Below are positions 24,734 through 34,900 of a stretch of 64,000 bases of DNA, piece after piece. The DNA comes from Chondrosia reniformis (lineage: Eukaryota; Porifera; Demospongiae; Chondrillida; Chondrillidae): contig OX359194.1 of assembly GCA_947172415.1 (NCBI GenBank), positions 7,136,401 to 7,200,400 of the forward strand, in the 5' to 3' direction. Position 1 is the stretch's first letter. Every line of letters starts with the position of its first letter. The position numbers and the translations under genes were made by a program. A model generated the notes under the pieces. The model searched no databases and had not been told where the DNA came from. It saw only the letters and a program-made list of their open reading frames with translations.

Positions 24734-24778
24734 CTATCACCATGGCAACTACTACCCTAGTAGATACACAAGGTAATA
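24727..24778 (-). pseudogene. Fragment duplicated from TMPPE exon 1
   Basis: About 50 bp match TMPPE positions 12489-12540 with four or five transitions: gagtcctatcaccatggcaa here against gagtcccatcaccatggcaa there, followed by ctaccctagtaga.acacaa in both. It lies in the same orientation as the gene but 12.2 kb away on the far side of the satellite array. It is too short to be functional. Confidence 0.85.
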
Positions 24779-24945
24779 TATATATATAAGGGAATAACAC
24801 AGTAATGAATGTTTTTGAATTGGATAAAAAGCAATCTTAAAATTATCTACTTAAAAAGGAATTCCTGCCGTTGGTAACCATGACGATGTTTCAAGTACCC
24901 TTTACTTTGTAAACATTGCAATAACAAACTGTTGAGACACAAATA

Positions 24946-26773
24946 CTACATGATCACATCATGGAGAAGCATTCGTCCCATTACCATAACAACACAAGGA
25001 CCAATAGCTTTAACACACTGTTCACATCCTTTGTTCTCCAGAAATTCTACACAATTAAGACATGGATAATGGAATACAGTGCAGTTGCTACATAGTATTA
25101 TGTGTGTCAGAGTATTTTATACATATTTTATACATATTTTATATAGATATCACACCTTGTATGTTGACTGGGTAGCAGTCAGATGACCTTTTCACCTTTT
25201 TGTGTCCAACAAACCCATCAGTTTTTGAAACTTCAAAGCTGAGGAAGAAGTCATGTGCAAGTCACATGATGTATGGACTAAGAACATGACATAAGCCGTA
25301 CCTTCCCCTGACTATGATATATACGGGAGCATCTACCTCTCCAATCTCACATACAACATCACCAGGTGAATATAGCACTGTATGGAGGGACAATTATCTA
25401 TATAAAATAAAGGCCTTCTGCATGATATGAAGCAGCTAATAACAAGTGGTGTTCTATACATAGTACTAACATAGAAATATCAACATTAACATAAGTTTAA
25501 ACAATTATTGTTATCACAGAAGAATAAAATATCAAAACATTAGTTTTCTTAGATCTATAAACATGTTAAAATATACACATCAATTATAGAGCTTTGGATG
25601 AAGATATACGTCTATAAAGTCTTCTTTTTCTCCTTCTCCTCCAGGATATATGTATTTAATGAAAATTTCTACAATGTTACAGTATACATCATACTCAACC
25701 AATGGAACAACACTATATACCATTCCATTACATCTTAAGCTCTAAACAAATTGGCACAAACCTATATACACTAAACTAACCTAGAGCTGCTTTTTGAGCT
25801 AATTTGGACATTACAGTGGAATTGGAGATTTCTGATAGAGCACAGTTCTATATTCAGGGAAGCACAAACCAGTTGCATCATGACCCCAGCAATGATCAAA
25901 TGCACTAACTTTGAGTGCCAAGAGAGCCACTTGCTGTGCCAACATTCCATTATCAAAGAGGTCACAGAGGTCAATATAGGAGCTATACGCACAATGCAGA
26001 TCTGATATTGGAATACAAATATTGGGGTAATACATCACTCACTTCATGGCACACCACGACATTAGCTTATTGTAGTCCAGCTGTCCGAGCATGGCATCCG
26101 CTACAATATCTCTCGGTAGCAGCAGTAAAGAGGTAATACATTCTGTTTGCAAGTGAGCAGAACAGTTCACTTCAAATAGTGTTGCCAGCTCTCCACAAAA
26201 ATCACCAGCCAAAAGATGGGATACTATTTGACCCTCTTCAGAGTACACCTCTATAGCACCCGAATCCACAACATATATTCCTGGAGCAGCTTCACCACAA
26301 GTGAGCACTTGCTCGTGAGGATTGAAATTAATCACTTGAGCTTGTTCAAGTATTCTCTCAAGGTTAAAGGTCACATCCAAGTAGCTCTCCAAGCAATCCA
26401 GACACATTCTCACTTTCCGAATTTGTTGTTCACTTAGCCTGTCCTGCCCATCCTGATCCAGCGAGCTCTGCAAACTACTTGCTGTTTCACCGCCTGACAC
26501 GTCATCTCGAGAGGAGTGAGGACGACATAACCCGTTCGGGGTTAACGTTAGGTCAGGACTTGCGTCCCCCAGCACCTCGTGCGGGTCCCCTTGTCCAAAT
26601 TGGTTATCCTGGAACTGCAGCCGCGAGGAGCCCGAGGCGCTGTGTACTATGGGTGATGTCGCAAAACGGGTCCTTCTCTGATTGTCAACTTGTCTCGTCT
26701 GCGGAGAGATGCTAGGCCACGGCAAAGGAGGTACGGCTCGGTTGCTAGTACTCTTTGAAGCTCCAGAGCCCAT
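24946..26773 (-). CDS. PKA-regulatory-like protein with two degenerate cNMP-binding domains
   Basis: Exon 1 (start ATG 26771-26773) encodes MGSGASKSTSN, an N-myristoylation-type start, then a low-complexity region. The first cyclic-nucleotide fold follows (INFNPHEQVLTCGEAAPGIY, LLAGDFCGELATLF). Later exons join in phase through YIDLCDLFDNGMLAQQVALL, then VMSKLAQKAALVLYSPGDVV, CEIGEVDAPVYIIVRG, FEVSKTDGFVGHKKVKRSS, and a last exon with EFLENKGCEQCVKAIGPCVV ending at TAG 24946-24948. The end resembles the C-terminus of PKA regulatory subunits (a GPC motif). The phosphate-binding cassette keeps the Glu (GELA) but lacks the following Arg in domain 1, and I find no cassette at all in domain 2, so cAMP binding is doubtful. 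It is head-to-head with ZNG1, 25 bp between start codons. A longer N-terminus from an upstream ATG (26908) would overlap ZNG1 exon 1 and is less likely. Confidence 0.65.
25585..25665 (-). mobile_element. Dispersed MITE-like repeat, fragment E
   Basis: agagctttggatgaagatat and the (tct/ctt)-rich stretch after it match the family members at 29780-29825 and, inverted, 28310-28370 and 41400-41460. Only the central part is present here. It lies in an intron of the PKA-regulatory-like gene. Confidence 0.6.
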
Positions 26774-26798
26774 ATTTATATTGTGCAATACTGATAAA
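26774..26798. promoter_or_regulatory. Shared bidirectional start region
   Basis: Only 25 bp (atatttatattgtgcaatactgataa) separate the start codons of the cNMP-domain gene and ZNG1. Transcription of each must start inside the other's first exon, or within these bases with almost no leader. Confidence 0.55.
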
Positions 26799-29575
26799 AT
26801 GGCTGCCAGTACGGATCCAGATGATACCGATTGTCCGGAGCTAATAAGCCTTAATACTGACAAAATTCCTATCACTATCATAACAGGAATGCTAGGTAAT
26901 TTTAACAAGTTAGTTGTTATATCAGATTAATATCAACTTTCCTTAATAAAGGAGCCGGTAAGACGACATTGCTGAATTACATACTCAGTGAGCAGCACAA
27001 TAAGAAGATAGCAGTTATCATGAATGAATTTGGAGGAGGTATTTAATGCTAAGAGGACTATATTTTTCTGTCGTGAACATAAATCACATGTGACATTAGG
27101 TGTGTATATGTGTGTGTGCAAATTTAGGTGACTCTGGTGAGAGAACCATGTCAGTGGGAAAAGATGGAGAATTGTATGAAGAATGGCTTGAGCTTAGTAA
27201 TGGATGCTTGTGCTGTTCTGTAAAGTGGGTCTACCTCGAGCTATTAGTGTGACCACCCAAATATTCATAGTAAACAGCGCTGTCAGTCTATGTTATAATA
27301 TAGTTGTACCTGGTGCCATACTGTAGAGATAATGGTGTGAAGGCCATAGAAACGTTGATGGAGAAGCGAGGGAAGTTTGACTACATATTACTGGAGACCA
27401 CCGGACTAGCAGATCCAGGTGTGTATGTATTGTGTAATAATTATCAGGTGCCTGCATGCCTCCACGACTGCCACTGGGTATACCAGAATTTATTTGAAAT
27501 GTGGAGGGAGGGAAGGTGTATGATTTGTGTATGTATTATAAGTTGAAACACTGCAGCTATGCTCGTATGGTTTACTAGTTCTGAACAACAGATGACTTTG
27601 TCCAGAAAAATTGAGTTTGAATCTCAGTCATTAATTCTTTTGTTTTCATTTTTTTAAAACAATTAGAACAGAATTATCAATAAAGTGTTAGCTGATGATA
27701 TGTAGTACGTATGTTGACTGTATAGGACCTATTATTTCCATGTTCTGGATGGATGAAGAGCTCTGCAGTGATATATACTTGAATGGAGTTGTTACACTAG
27801 TAGATGCAAAATACTGTATGAATCAGTTGAGCAGCACTGGGCTAGCTCATAATCAAATTGAGAAGGAGAAGGGTGTGGGGCAGAGAGGAGGCGGGGTGGT
27901 GGGGCTAGGGGGTGTGGCCAGTCACGCTGGTCAACCTTTCCAAGTGAATGAGGCTACTAGACAGATTTCTTTAGCTGATGTAATCCTCCTCAATAAGACT
28001 GATCTTGTTTCTGCTCACCAATTGAGTGCTGTAGAGAATGCAATCTTGTGAGTCATCCATGTATTTGAGTATTTGAGTTTGTAGTTTAGTTCAGTTATGT
28101 TATTTCAGGAAAATGAACAGTGCAGCTACACTAGTAAAGACTCATCATTCAAAGTAAATATCTTGCACATGAAAGTGTATATAACCATTAGGGACCCACA
28201 ATTCCTATATATAATACTGTATAATAATTCATGCATGCCAAGGATAACAAAAGATCTAGAAAAAGACAGGGTCACTGATGAAGGGTGGAATTCCCAGAAA
28301 AAGCTGTCTGGCCCAGTGGAGAAGAAGAAGAAAGAGAAGACTCCTGTATCTTCATCCAAAACTTTCACCAGGTTTAGTTCCTATAGGTTTTTAATTTATT
28401 ACAGAGTAGGTATAGCATGGTGTATTAGATTATTCGCATACCATGTGATGTGGGTGGGTAGAGCTCAGATTTGAGATTGCCTCCAAACTTCCCACCTCCT
28501 TTTTGCACACTTTCCTCTTGTTACACTTAGGATAGACCTCGGTCTCATACTAGATGTTAAAGCCTATAATCCAGAGCACTCTAAGGTTCAGGTCAATGAC
28601 ATAGGCACTCCGCAGCACAGCATCACCAAGGTCAGAAAGAGCAGGAGCCACCAATTATTTACATTTTTATAAATATTACACATTTTTCTTTATGAAGGGT
28701 GTGACCACAGTTACCATAGAAACCAAAGGATACTTGGATAAAGTGCTTCTGGATGACTGGATTGTAGTGAGTGGACTAAAGTAGTAATAATCAGTGTCTT
28801 CTGAACACTATGTATACATGTCATTTTATATGTTCTCGATACACAGTCACTTCTGTGGGATAAAAGTATACATGATAACTCAGATCTGCCAATGGAGATA
28901 ATGAGAATCAAGGTGAGCACTTCTTTGTGGACTAGAAGAGTTGCTAGCATGATGTTATCAGTGAGTACTGTAGCTCTCTAAGTATGGCTGACCAGAAAAA
29001 ACATGGCTGCCCCATTCAATGTATTATCAACAAAGCAATTTTTATGGGGCGCCATTGGGGTAAAAATGTTACAGTAAATTGCGATATACGTATAATATAT
29101 CATGATATATCCAGTATATCATGATATATGAGAGATATATCATGATATATTATACATCGCAATTTAGTGTAACATTTTTACCCAAACGGTGCCCCATAAT
29201 ATGATTTTTGGTTACATTCAAGTATTTGAAGTCTTTTATGTATGTTTCTTTAATTTTATATGTAAGATTCTAGGTGGCAAGTCTATTAATGTAATCTTTC
29301 TGTTACAGTTGATATACCAAACACTGTATAAATATAGACTAAGTGATAGTTAAGCAATGTGGTCTTGTTGCTCTGTATATATGTCCCTCTAGGGTGTCAT
29401 GCACATTCATGGAGAGGATCGTCAGGTGATATTGCAAGGAGTATACGAACTTTATGAGACACACCCAACCACACCTTGGGAGGTGGGACAGGAAAGAATA
29501 AGCCGTTTGGTTGTCATAGGAACCAATCTTGATTATGACATACTACTACAAAGTTTCAAAAAATGTCTGGTTTGA
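26799..29575 (+). CDS. ZNG1: ZNG1/CBWD zinc chaperone GTPase (COG0523)
   Basis: Multi-exon gene starting [20 protein letters not shown] at 26799. G-domain motifs in order: Walker A across an intron ([16 protein letters not shown]), VIMNEFG, the metal-binding CxCC motif in [10 protein letters not shown], the Walker B-like [11 protein letters not shown], and the guanine-specificity motif LLNKTDLV. The COBW C-terminal domain follows ([43 protein letters not shown]), with stop TGA at 29573-29575. Enzymes of this family transfer zinc to methionine aminopeptidase METAP1 using GTP. Usual N-terminal METAP-interacting sequence (CPELIS here) is present. One intron carries a MITE-like repeat and another an imperfect palindrome. 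It is convergent with HYI. Confidence 0.93.
28175..28460 (+). mobile_element. Dispersed MITE-like repeat, copy A
   Basis: Longest plus-orientation member: caaggataacaaaagatcta, then gtctggcccagtggagaaga, ccaggtttagttcctatagg and tgtattagattattcgcata. Copy B (29640-29905) is the same sequence inverted. It sits in a ZNG1 intron and reads open by chance on the plus strand. Confidence 0.7.
29041..29207. repeat. Fold-back element in ZNG1 intron
   Basis: Outer arms atggggcgccattggggtaa (left) and ttacccaaacggtgccccat (right) are inverted complements with few mismatches. The inner part is a long run of tatatcatgatata palindromes. Total about 165 bp. Typical of a MITE or a cruciform-forming insertion. 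Confidence 0.8.
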
Positions 29576-29639
29576 ATTAGAAATGAAGTTATTTATTGTA
29601 ACTATTTCATTTGGAATATATCTTCATCCAACCCAGTCC

Positions 29640-29905
29640 TTCCTCTGTGCTTCCTACATCAAAGACATATGAAAGCAGTACATTTAGAAGAACCAGTGAT
29701 CAACATCCATATTTCATGAATAATAATCTAACACACCATTTTTCAACATGCTACAGGGCATATAGGGAACTAAACCTAGTGAGAGCTTTGGATGAGGATA
29801 CAAGAGTCTTCTTCTCTTCCTCTCCACTGGGCCAGACAGCTGTTTTTGGTAATTTCACTCTTCATCAGTGACCCTTGGAATATTTGTCTTCTTGACCTTT
29901 TGTGA
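29640..29905 (-). mobile_element. Dispersed MITE-like repeat, copy B
   Basis: Inverted relative to copy A: aataatctaacacaccattt, ctaaacctagtgagagcttt, ctctccactgggccagacag and catcagtgacccttggaata. It fills the gap between the convergent ZNG1 and HYI stop codons. Confidence 0.7.
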
Positions 29906-29937
29906 GTCATGCAATAGGAGGTGGTCTATTCATCAGT

Positions 29938-31831
29938 TTAAAACTTCTCACTCAAAGGAGTGTATTCACAGCCTATCCATTCATTGTATCCAAGAGACTG
30001 GATAGTAGCAAAGATGTAGTTATAGTCCAGTTCTCCTTTGGTGTCAGGTTCATTTCGGTTTGGGACCTGAGAGACCTGTATATGGCCTGTAAGGAATAGA
30101 AAAATCAGTATAAATGATTTATAACACCATTTTCCTATATATAGACAGCTGACACATGCAAATGAAAATAGACTAAATCTAATTTCTTATATAGAATTAG
30201 ACTTAGGTCTGACTGCATTAGACTTCTTCCTCTCCATTGTATCGATATATGAATAATCTAACACACCAATTTTCAACATGCCACATCTACTTTAAAGTAA
30301 AAAGCTTATAGGAACTTCATCAGTGACCCTGGGAATATTTGTCTCCTTCTTGATCTTTTGTCCTTGGTTCTCCATGCTAAATCTAGTGGTCTTGTGAAAT
30401 GTGTATTAGAGAGTATGGTAGTATCCTCTGTGAAGGGATGGAGTTATATGTCAGTTATGTATATACCTATATACTGTAGGTAATCCTGTAAGGTCTGGGT
30501 AATGTTGCCATGTGTTCTTTGAGCATGGTAGAGATCCAACTGCACCTTGAGATTTGGGCAACCCACTTCCTTCACAATATCAACAGCTAAACAGACAAAA
30601 TATGGAATTGGGTCATTATATAATATAATAATCATTATAATATATCACACCAAAAATATATTTTATGCAAGATATACTTACCATCTTTGGTATGTTGAAG
30701 ATAATATCCTTGTATAGTAGATATTGGTTCAATCAGCAATGTAATGCCATACTAATAAAACATACATATACATAGATATGTACAATGATACACAGTGTAT
30801 TATAGAATAATCATTTATTTGTGTGTACAGCATATACAGTGAAGCTCCTACCCTAGGACTTAGTCTTGCATAGCCAGACCACTATCTCGCCTCCATATTT
30901 ATTTGAAGACCTTACAGGGTTGGCGAGATAGTGGTCTGGCTACGTGAGGCTACTAGGTTTATGATTATATACTAAAAATGTTGAGTTCACTGAGGTTTTC
31001 AGTGATCTTGTCATCATTGCTAGTAAAACAGGAGGATTTGCAGAAATACAGCCATTTAAAGTCTAACTGTTTGTATACTCTGAGTTATTATGTACATTTT
31101 GTATTGTATGCATGTGCTACCTTAGAGCATTCTTTTGCAGCAAAGCGCAAATTGCTGACATATGTTTGTCTCCAAACTTCCTGTTTGTTCTGATGTTTAC
31201 TTACACCTGACAACACATGTATCCTATCATAAACATAAAATTAAGATTACTTACTTATTTATAGCCAAGCAGATATATAAAATGAACACGAGTTATTTAA
31301 AACAGGAAGTCCAGTCTTAGCTTAAGTCTAAATACAATCACTGATTTAATTAAAATTTTATTCCATCTCTTGTAGATCTACTGTTAATGTTCTGACCTAT
31401 TGCAACGAAGCACAGTAGCGTATTCCATCGCCTGCGCCAGCGAGCCCTTAAACGCATCTTCCGCACCTGGTACAGCTGCTAAACCAAACTGGCCATCACC
31501 TATTCAAAGTGTCACATCACATGCAGTTACAGGGAGGCTCTCAGGGAATAGCCAGCACTTACTACCAGTCGGCGCATTAAGATGGATCTGTTGCTGTGAT
31601 GACGTCGTCAAGGCGGCAAGCACATCTTCCTTAGAAAAGTTGTATATTTCAGCTCCGCACTCCACTCCCGCAAATCCTACAATGTTTCGGTGCGTATCTA
31701 AAGCCTAAAGCCTGAATAAAAGAGAGATTATTACCATTTTCTGATGCCGCTTTATATCGACTTAGAAAGTCGTTCTCTTTGAACATGAAGGAAAGATTTG
31801 CTGTAAACTTTAGTTGCTGCACAGCGGCCAT
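29938..31831 (-). CDS. HYI: Hydroxypyruvate isomerase (xylose-isomerase-like TIM barrel)
   Basis: Start [20 protein letters not shown] at 31831. Later exons give [79 protein letters not shown], and a last exon with [20 protein letters not shown] and [14 protein letters not shown], stop TAA 29938-29940. These follow the animal HYI protein in order. The metal/catalytic glutamates of the family are kept (EPI and GCEY). It should interconvert hydroxypyruvate and tartronate semialdehyde. The start lies 78 bp downstream of the ZRANB2 stop, both on the minus strand, so it probably uses the ZRANB2 3' end as promoter or is trans-spliced. Introns carry MITE-like and hairpin repeats. Confidence 0.88.
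30185..30370 (-). mobile_element. Dispersed MITE-like repeat, copy C (internally deleted)
   Basis: Shares gaataatctaacacaccaat and cttcatcagtgaccctggga with copy B, but the central segment between them is missing or replaced. Lies in an HYI intron. Confidence 0.6.
30855..30958. repeat. Short hairpin element in HYI intron
   Basis: A perfect inverted pair, tagccagaccactatctcgc (30871-30890) and gcgagatagtggtctggcta (30922-30941), with a 31-bp loop. Outer bases extend the symmetry loosely (ccta...tagg). Could be a tiny MITE or a hairpin-forming RNA. Confidence 0.75.
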
Positions 31832-31909
31832 ATTTATATGATTGGGGTTTTCCCAATTATATTACCACACAAACAGAAATGCAAAAACAGATAGTTTTTT
31901 GAAAAGTTT

Positions 31910-33216
31910 TTAATGTCCTTTGTTTCTACTACGGCCTCTTTCTCTATCCCTTGATCTTGATCGTGATCTACGTCTGTCCCTTGATCTTGATCGGGATCTA
32001 CGCCTGTCCCTCCTATCCCTTGATCTCGATCTTGATCGGGATCTACGCCTGTCCCTCCTATCCCTTGATCTCGATCTTGATCGGGATCTACGCCTGTCCC
32101 TCCTATCCCTTGATCTCGATCTTGATCGGGATCTACGTTTGTCCTTTCTATCCCTTGATCTAGATCGGGATCTGCGTCTGTCCCTTGATCTCGATCTAGA
32201 CCTGCGACTGTCTCTTGATCTACCTCCTGTCTGCGGTTCATTGTCACCCTTGGAGGCGTGTGGAGCAGTATTATTATTGTTCCCTAGTACCACCTGTCGT
32301 CTAGATAGTGGTTTAGCTTGTCTACAAATTACACAAATTAGTTCTCCACAGAACACAGCCGTATGTACACATTTTAGAACTCACATAGGCAATGGAGCAT
32401 CATCCAGGTCAGCAAAGAGATCATATTTTGAAACATCCTCATCATCACTATCTTCACTGTCTTCGTCTTCTTCATCTTTTAGTAACTGACTTGTCTGAGA
32501 TGTGTCCTCTTCAGCAGCTGTTTGCTCTAATTGGTTCCCAGGAACTTTGGAACGTAACTTTTTCTTTTTCCTACCAAACTACAACAGACTTGATTGATCG
32601 GATATAGCACATCTTATACAGTACAACAGTACCTCATCAAATTCATCATCTGACTCCTCCCTCTCTATGTACTCCACGCCCTCCCTCTCATTGTAACCTC
32701 CCCCCACTCCTGTCCGCGCCTCCACCTTGTCCAGTTTGGGCGTGTTGCAAATGTTACATTCATTCCGTCTGGCCCAATTCACATTCCCGCATCTGTAGCA
32801 TGGAATAAAGCGGTAGAGAAGAAGAGGACAGCAAGAGAGGCAAATGGCTTACGAGGGGCACTGCCAATCGTCAGCGCTAAAAAGGCCGCCACTTTTCTCC
32901 GCAAAACCTTTCCCGATCTCTCTTCCAGCTTTCTTAAACACGTCTACTTTTCCTTTGACTACAGGAAGATTTTCGAAATCACAGATAGACTAAGAATAAT
33001 ACTGGTTACATGCTTTCCCCAGTGGGGCCGGGGAGGGTGCAATGGACCTTGCCCACACTTGTTGCAATGACTTCTCCAAGAAAAGTTCACATTACCGCAC
33101 CTGACAAGGTAGAAAATGTGAGAAATAATGACATTTAGATTTATCAAAGGATTTACGTACGATTCATCAGAGCAAACCCAATCTCCCTCCGAAACACTCA
33201 GCTTCTTGGACGCCAT
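31910..33216 (-). CDS. ZRANB2: ZRANB2-type RNA-binding splicing factor
   Basis: Start MASKKLSVSEGDWVCSDESC at 33216. Two RanBP2-type zinc fingers are split by introns in matching positions: GNVNFSWRSHCNKCGQGP, then DDWQCPSCGNVNWARRNECN. Each keeps the W and four Cys plus the Asn/Arg residues that read GGU in single-stranded RNA. An acidic linker with EREESDDEFDEV and a basic KKKKLRSK follow. The C-terminus is an SR/RD domain made of tandem repeats, ending RSRNKGH with stop at 31910-31912. It regulates alternative splicing in the nucleus. It is head-to-head with CLPP, 17 bp between start codons. Family identity is clear from the finger pair plus RS tail. Confidence 0.93.
31920..32225. repeat. 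Coding minisatellite for the RS domain of ZRANB2
   Basis: A 60-63-bp unit (cctatcccttgatctcgatc plus tgatcgggatctacgcctgt) is repeated about three times almost perfectly, flanked by shorter variants. It encodes RDRRDRRRSRSRSRS-type peptide. The repeat also keeps several other frames open, so it casts spurious reading frames on both strands. Confidence 0.85.
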
Positions 33217-33233
33217 TTTGGTATCTTTTAAAA
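33217..33233. promoter_or_regulatory. Shared start region of ZRANB2 and CLPP
   Basis: Seventeen bases (tttggtatcttttaaaa) lie between the two divergent start codons. Transcription start sites must overlap. Confidence 0.55.
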
Positions 33234-34817
33234 ATGGCGCATTATATGAGATCTCAATTGTTAGTTGTAGCAAATAGGAGATCAATTATATACAATATTT
33301 AGAGTTATATATGGTATCATAATTGCTGCATTCATTGATATGTATGTTTATCTAGTTTTCTGAGAAATATTGGAAGATGCATTCACAATAGTTCAACGAG
33401 ATGGAGCCCGCTCGTCCCTATCGTAATTGAACAGACTGTGAGTCAGTATGAACTATGTAGGATATTAACCGTACAGTGCAGTTATCCCGTGTGTGTAGGG
33501 GAGGGGAGAGAGGGCATACGACATATATTCCAGGCTGCTAAAGGAAAGAATAGTGTGTCTGATGGGGCCGGTAAGGTGAAGCTTTGTAATGAGAGCTAGT
33601 GAATTATGAATGCTGTTCCAATTAGGTTCATGATGAATTGTCCAGCTTAATTGTTGCACAACTGCTGTTCTTGCAATCAGAGGACCCAAAGAGTGCAATT
33701 AACATGTACATCAATAGTCCAGGTCAGTGACTGAGGTGGGCGTGTCATAACTGATCATAGGGTGTGTGTGTCATGAAGTGTGTGTTAGGCCTTAGGTAGG
33801 CATGCCATAACTGATCAGGAGGTGTGTCATGGCTGAGGTGGGCGTGTAATAACTGATCATGAGGTGTGTCATGGCTGAGATGGTGTGTAATAACTGATCA
33901 TGAGGTGTGTCATGGCTGAGAGATGGGTGTGTAATAACTGATCATGAGGTGTGTCATGGCTGAGAGATGGGTGTGTAATAACTGATCATGAGGTGTGTCA
34001 TGGCTGAGAGATGGGTGTGTAATAACTGATCATGAGGTGTGTCATGGCTGAGATGGTGTGTAATAACTGATCATGAGGTGTGTCATGGCTGAGAGATGGG
34101 TGTGTAATAACTGATCATGAGGTGTGTCATGGCTGCTTTCCTTTTACTGTTCTAGGAGGTTCAGTTACTGCTGGTTTGGCTATCTATGACACAATGCAGC
34201 ACGTGACTCCAACCATATCAACTTGGTGCATAGGACAGGCTTGCAGCATGGGGGCTTTGTTACTAGCGGGTGGCCAAGCAGGAATGCGCTTTGCACTGCC
34301 ACATTCACGTATCATGATCCACCAACCATCAGGTCAGGCAGGGGTAAGCTGATATGGGTTAGGGTAAGCTGACATGGGTTAGGTAGGCTGATGTAGGTTA
34401 GGGTAAGCTGATATGGGATGCAATAGGCTGATAGGGGTTGGGGTAGGTTGACAAATAGGTTAGATATATGGATATGAGTATTTTGTACTTCTCTGTGTGT
34501 GGATCCACAGGGGCAAGCTACTGATATTGCTATACAAGCAGAAGAGATAATAAAGATCAAGAAAGTTTGTAATCAGATCCTGTCACACCATTCCAAACGG
34601 CCAATTGAAGAAATAGGTCAGTTTATTCTCTACCATTCCTATTCAAATCACCTTGTAAATAATTTATCTTGATAATGTCGCCTATCCTTCACTGGCCTTG
34701 TTGAGCTTCTTATGGGTTTACGTCACTACAGATGCAGTTGTGGACAGAGATCGATTTATGTCTCCCGGAGAGGCCAAGGACTTTGGTATTGTCGATCAGG
34801 TCATAGACAAGATGTAG
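33234..34817 (+). CDS. CLPP: Mitochondrial ClpP protease
   Basis: Seven exons (33234-33259, 33356-33437, 33499-33570, 33626-33722, 34156-34343, 34511-34616, 34732-34817) join in phase to 218 codons. The first 25 residues ([18 protein letters not shown] and on) are Arg-rich and lack acids, fitting a mitochondrial presequence. The mature ClpP follows: [28 protein letters not shown], the catalytic Ser in [11 protein letters not shown], His in IMIHQPSG, and Asp in the VDRDRFMSP block. It forms the tetradecameric barrel that ClpX feeds in the matrix. Length is typical of the family without the mammalian C-terminal extension. The first exon is only 26 bp, so it is easily missed. Confidence 0.92.
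33740..34138. repeat. About 44-bp minisatellite in CLPP intron 4
   Basis: About eight copies containing gtgtaataactgatcatgag and gtgtgtcatggctgagagat. Early copies are diverged (gggcgtgtcataactgatca). Confidence 0.9.
34344..34470. repeat. 20-bp minisatellite in CLPP intron 5
   Basis: Five or so degenerate copies of agctgatatgggttagggta start directly after the exon's splice donor, so the donor (gtaagctga) is itself part of the repeat unit. Confidence 0.8.
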
Positions 34818-34900
34818 TATCTTATCAGTCAATTTACATACATAGCAGGATTTACTAATAAATACAAGTGCACACATAAACAAGAGTTAAAATATGATTT

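Noticed and set aside
28097..28474. 125-codon plus-strand frame in the ZNG1 region
   Set aside because: Falls in an intron and consists mainly of MITE-like copy A.
31920..32489. 189-codon plus-strand frame of LSLDLDRD repeats
   Set aside because: Antisense shadow of the ZRANB2 RS-domain repeat.
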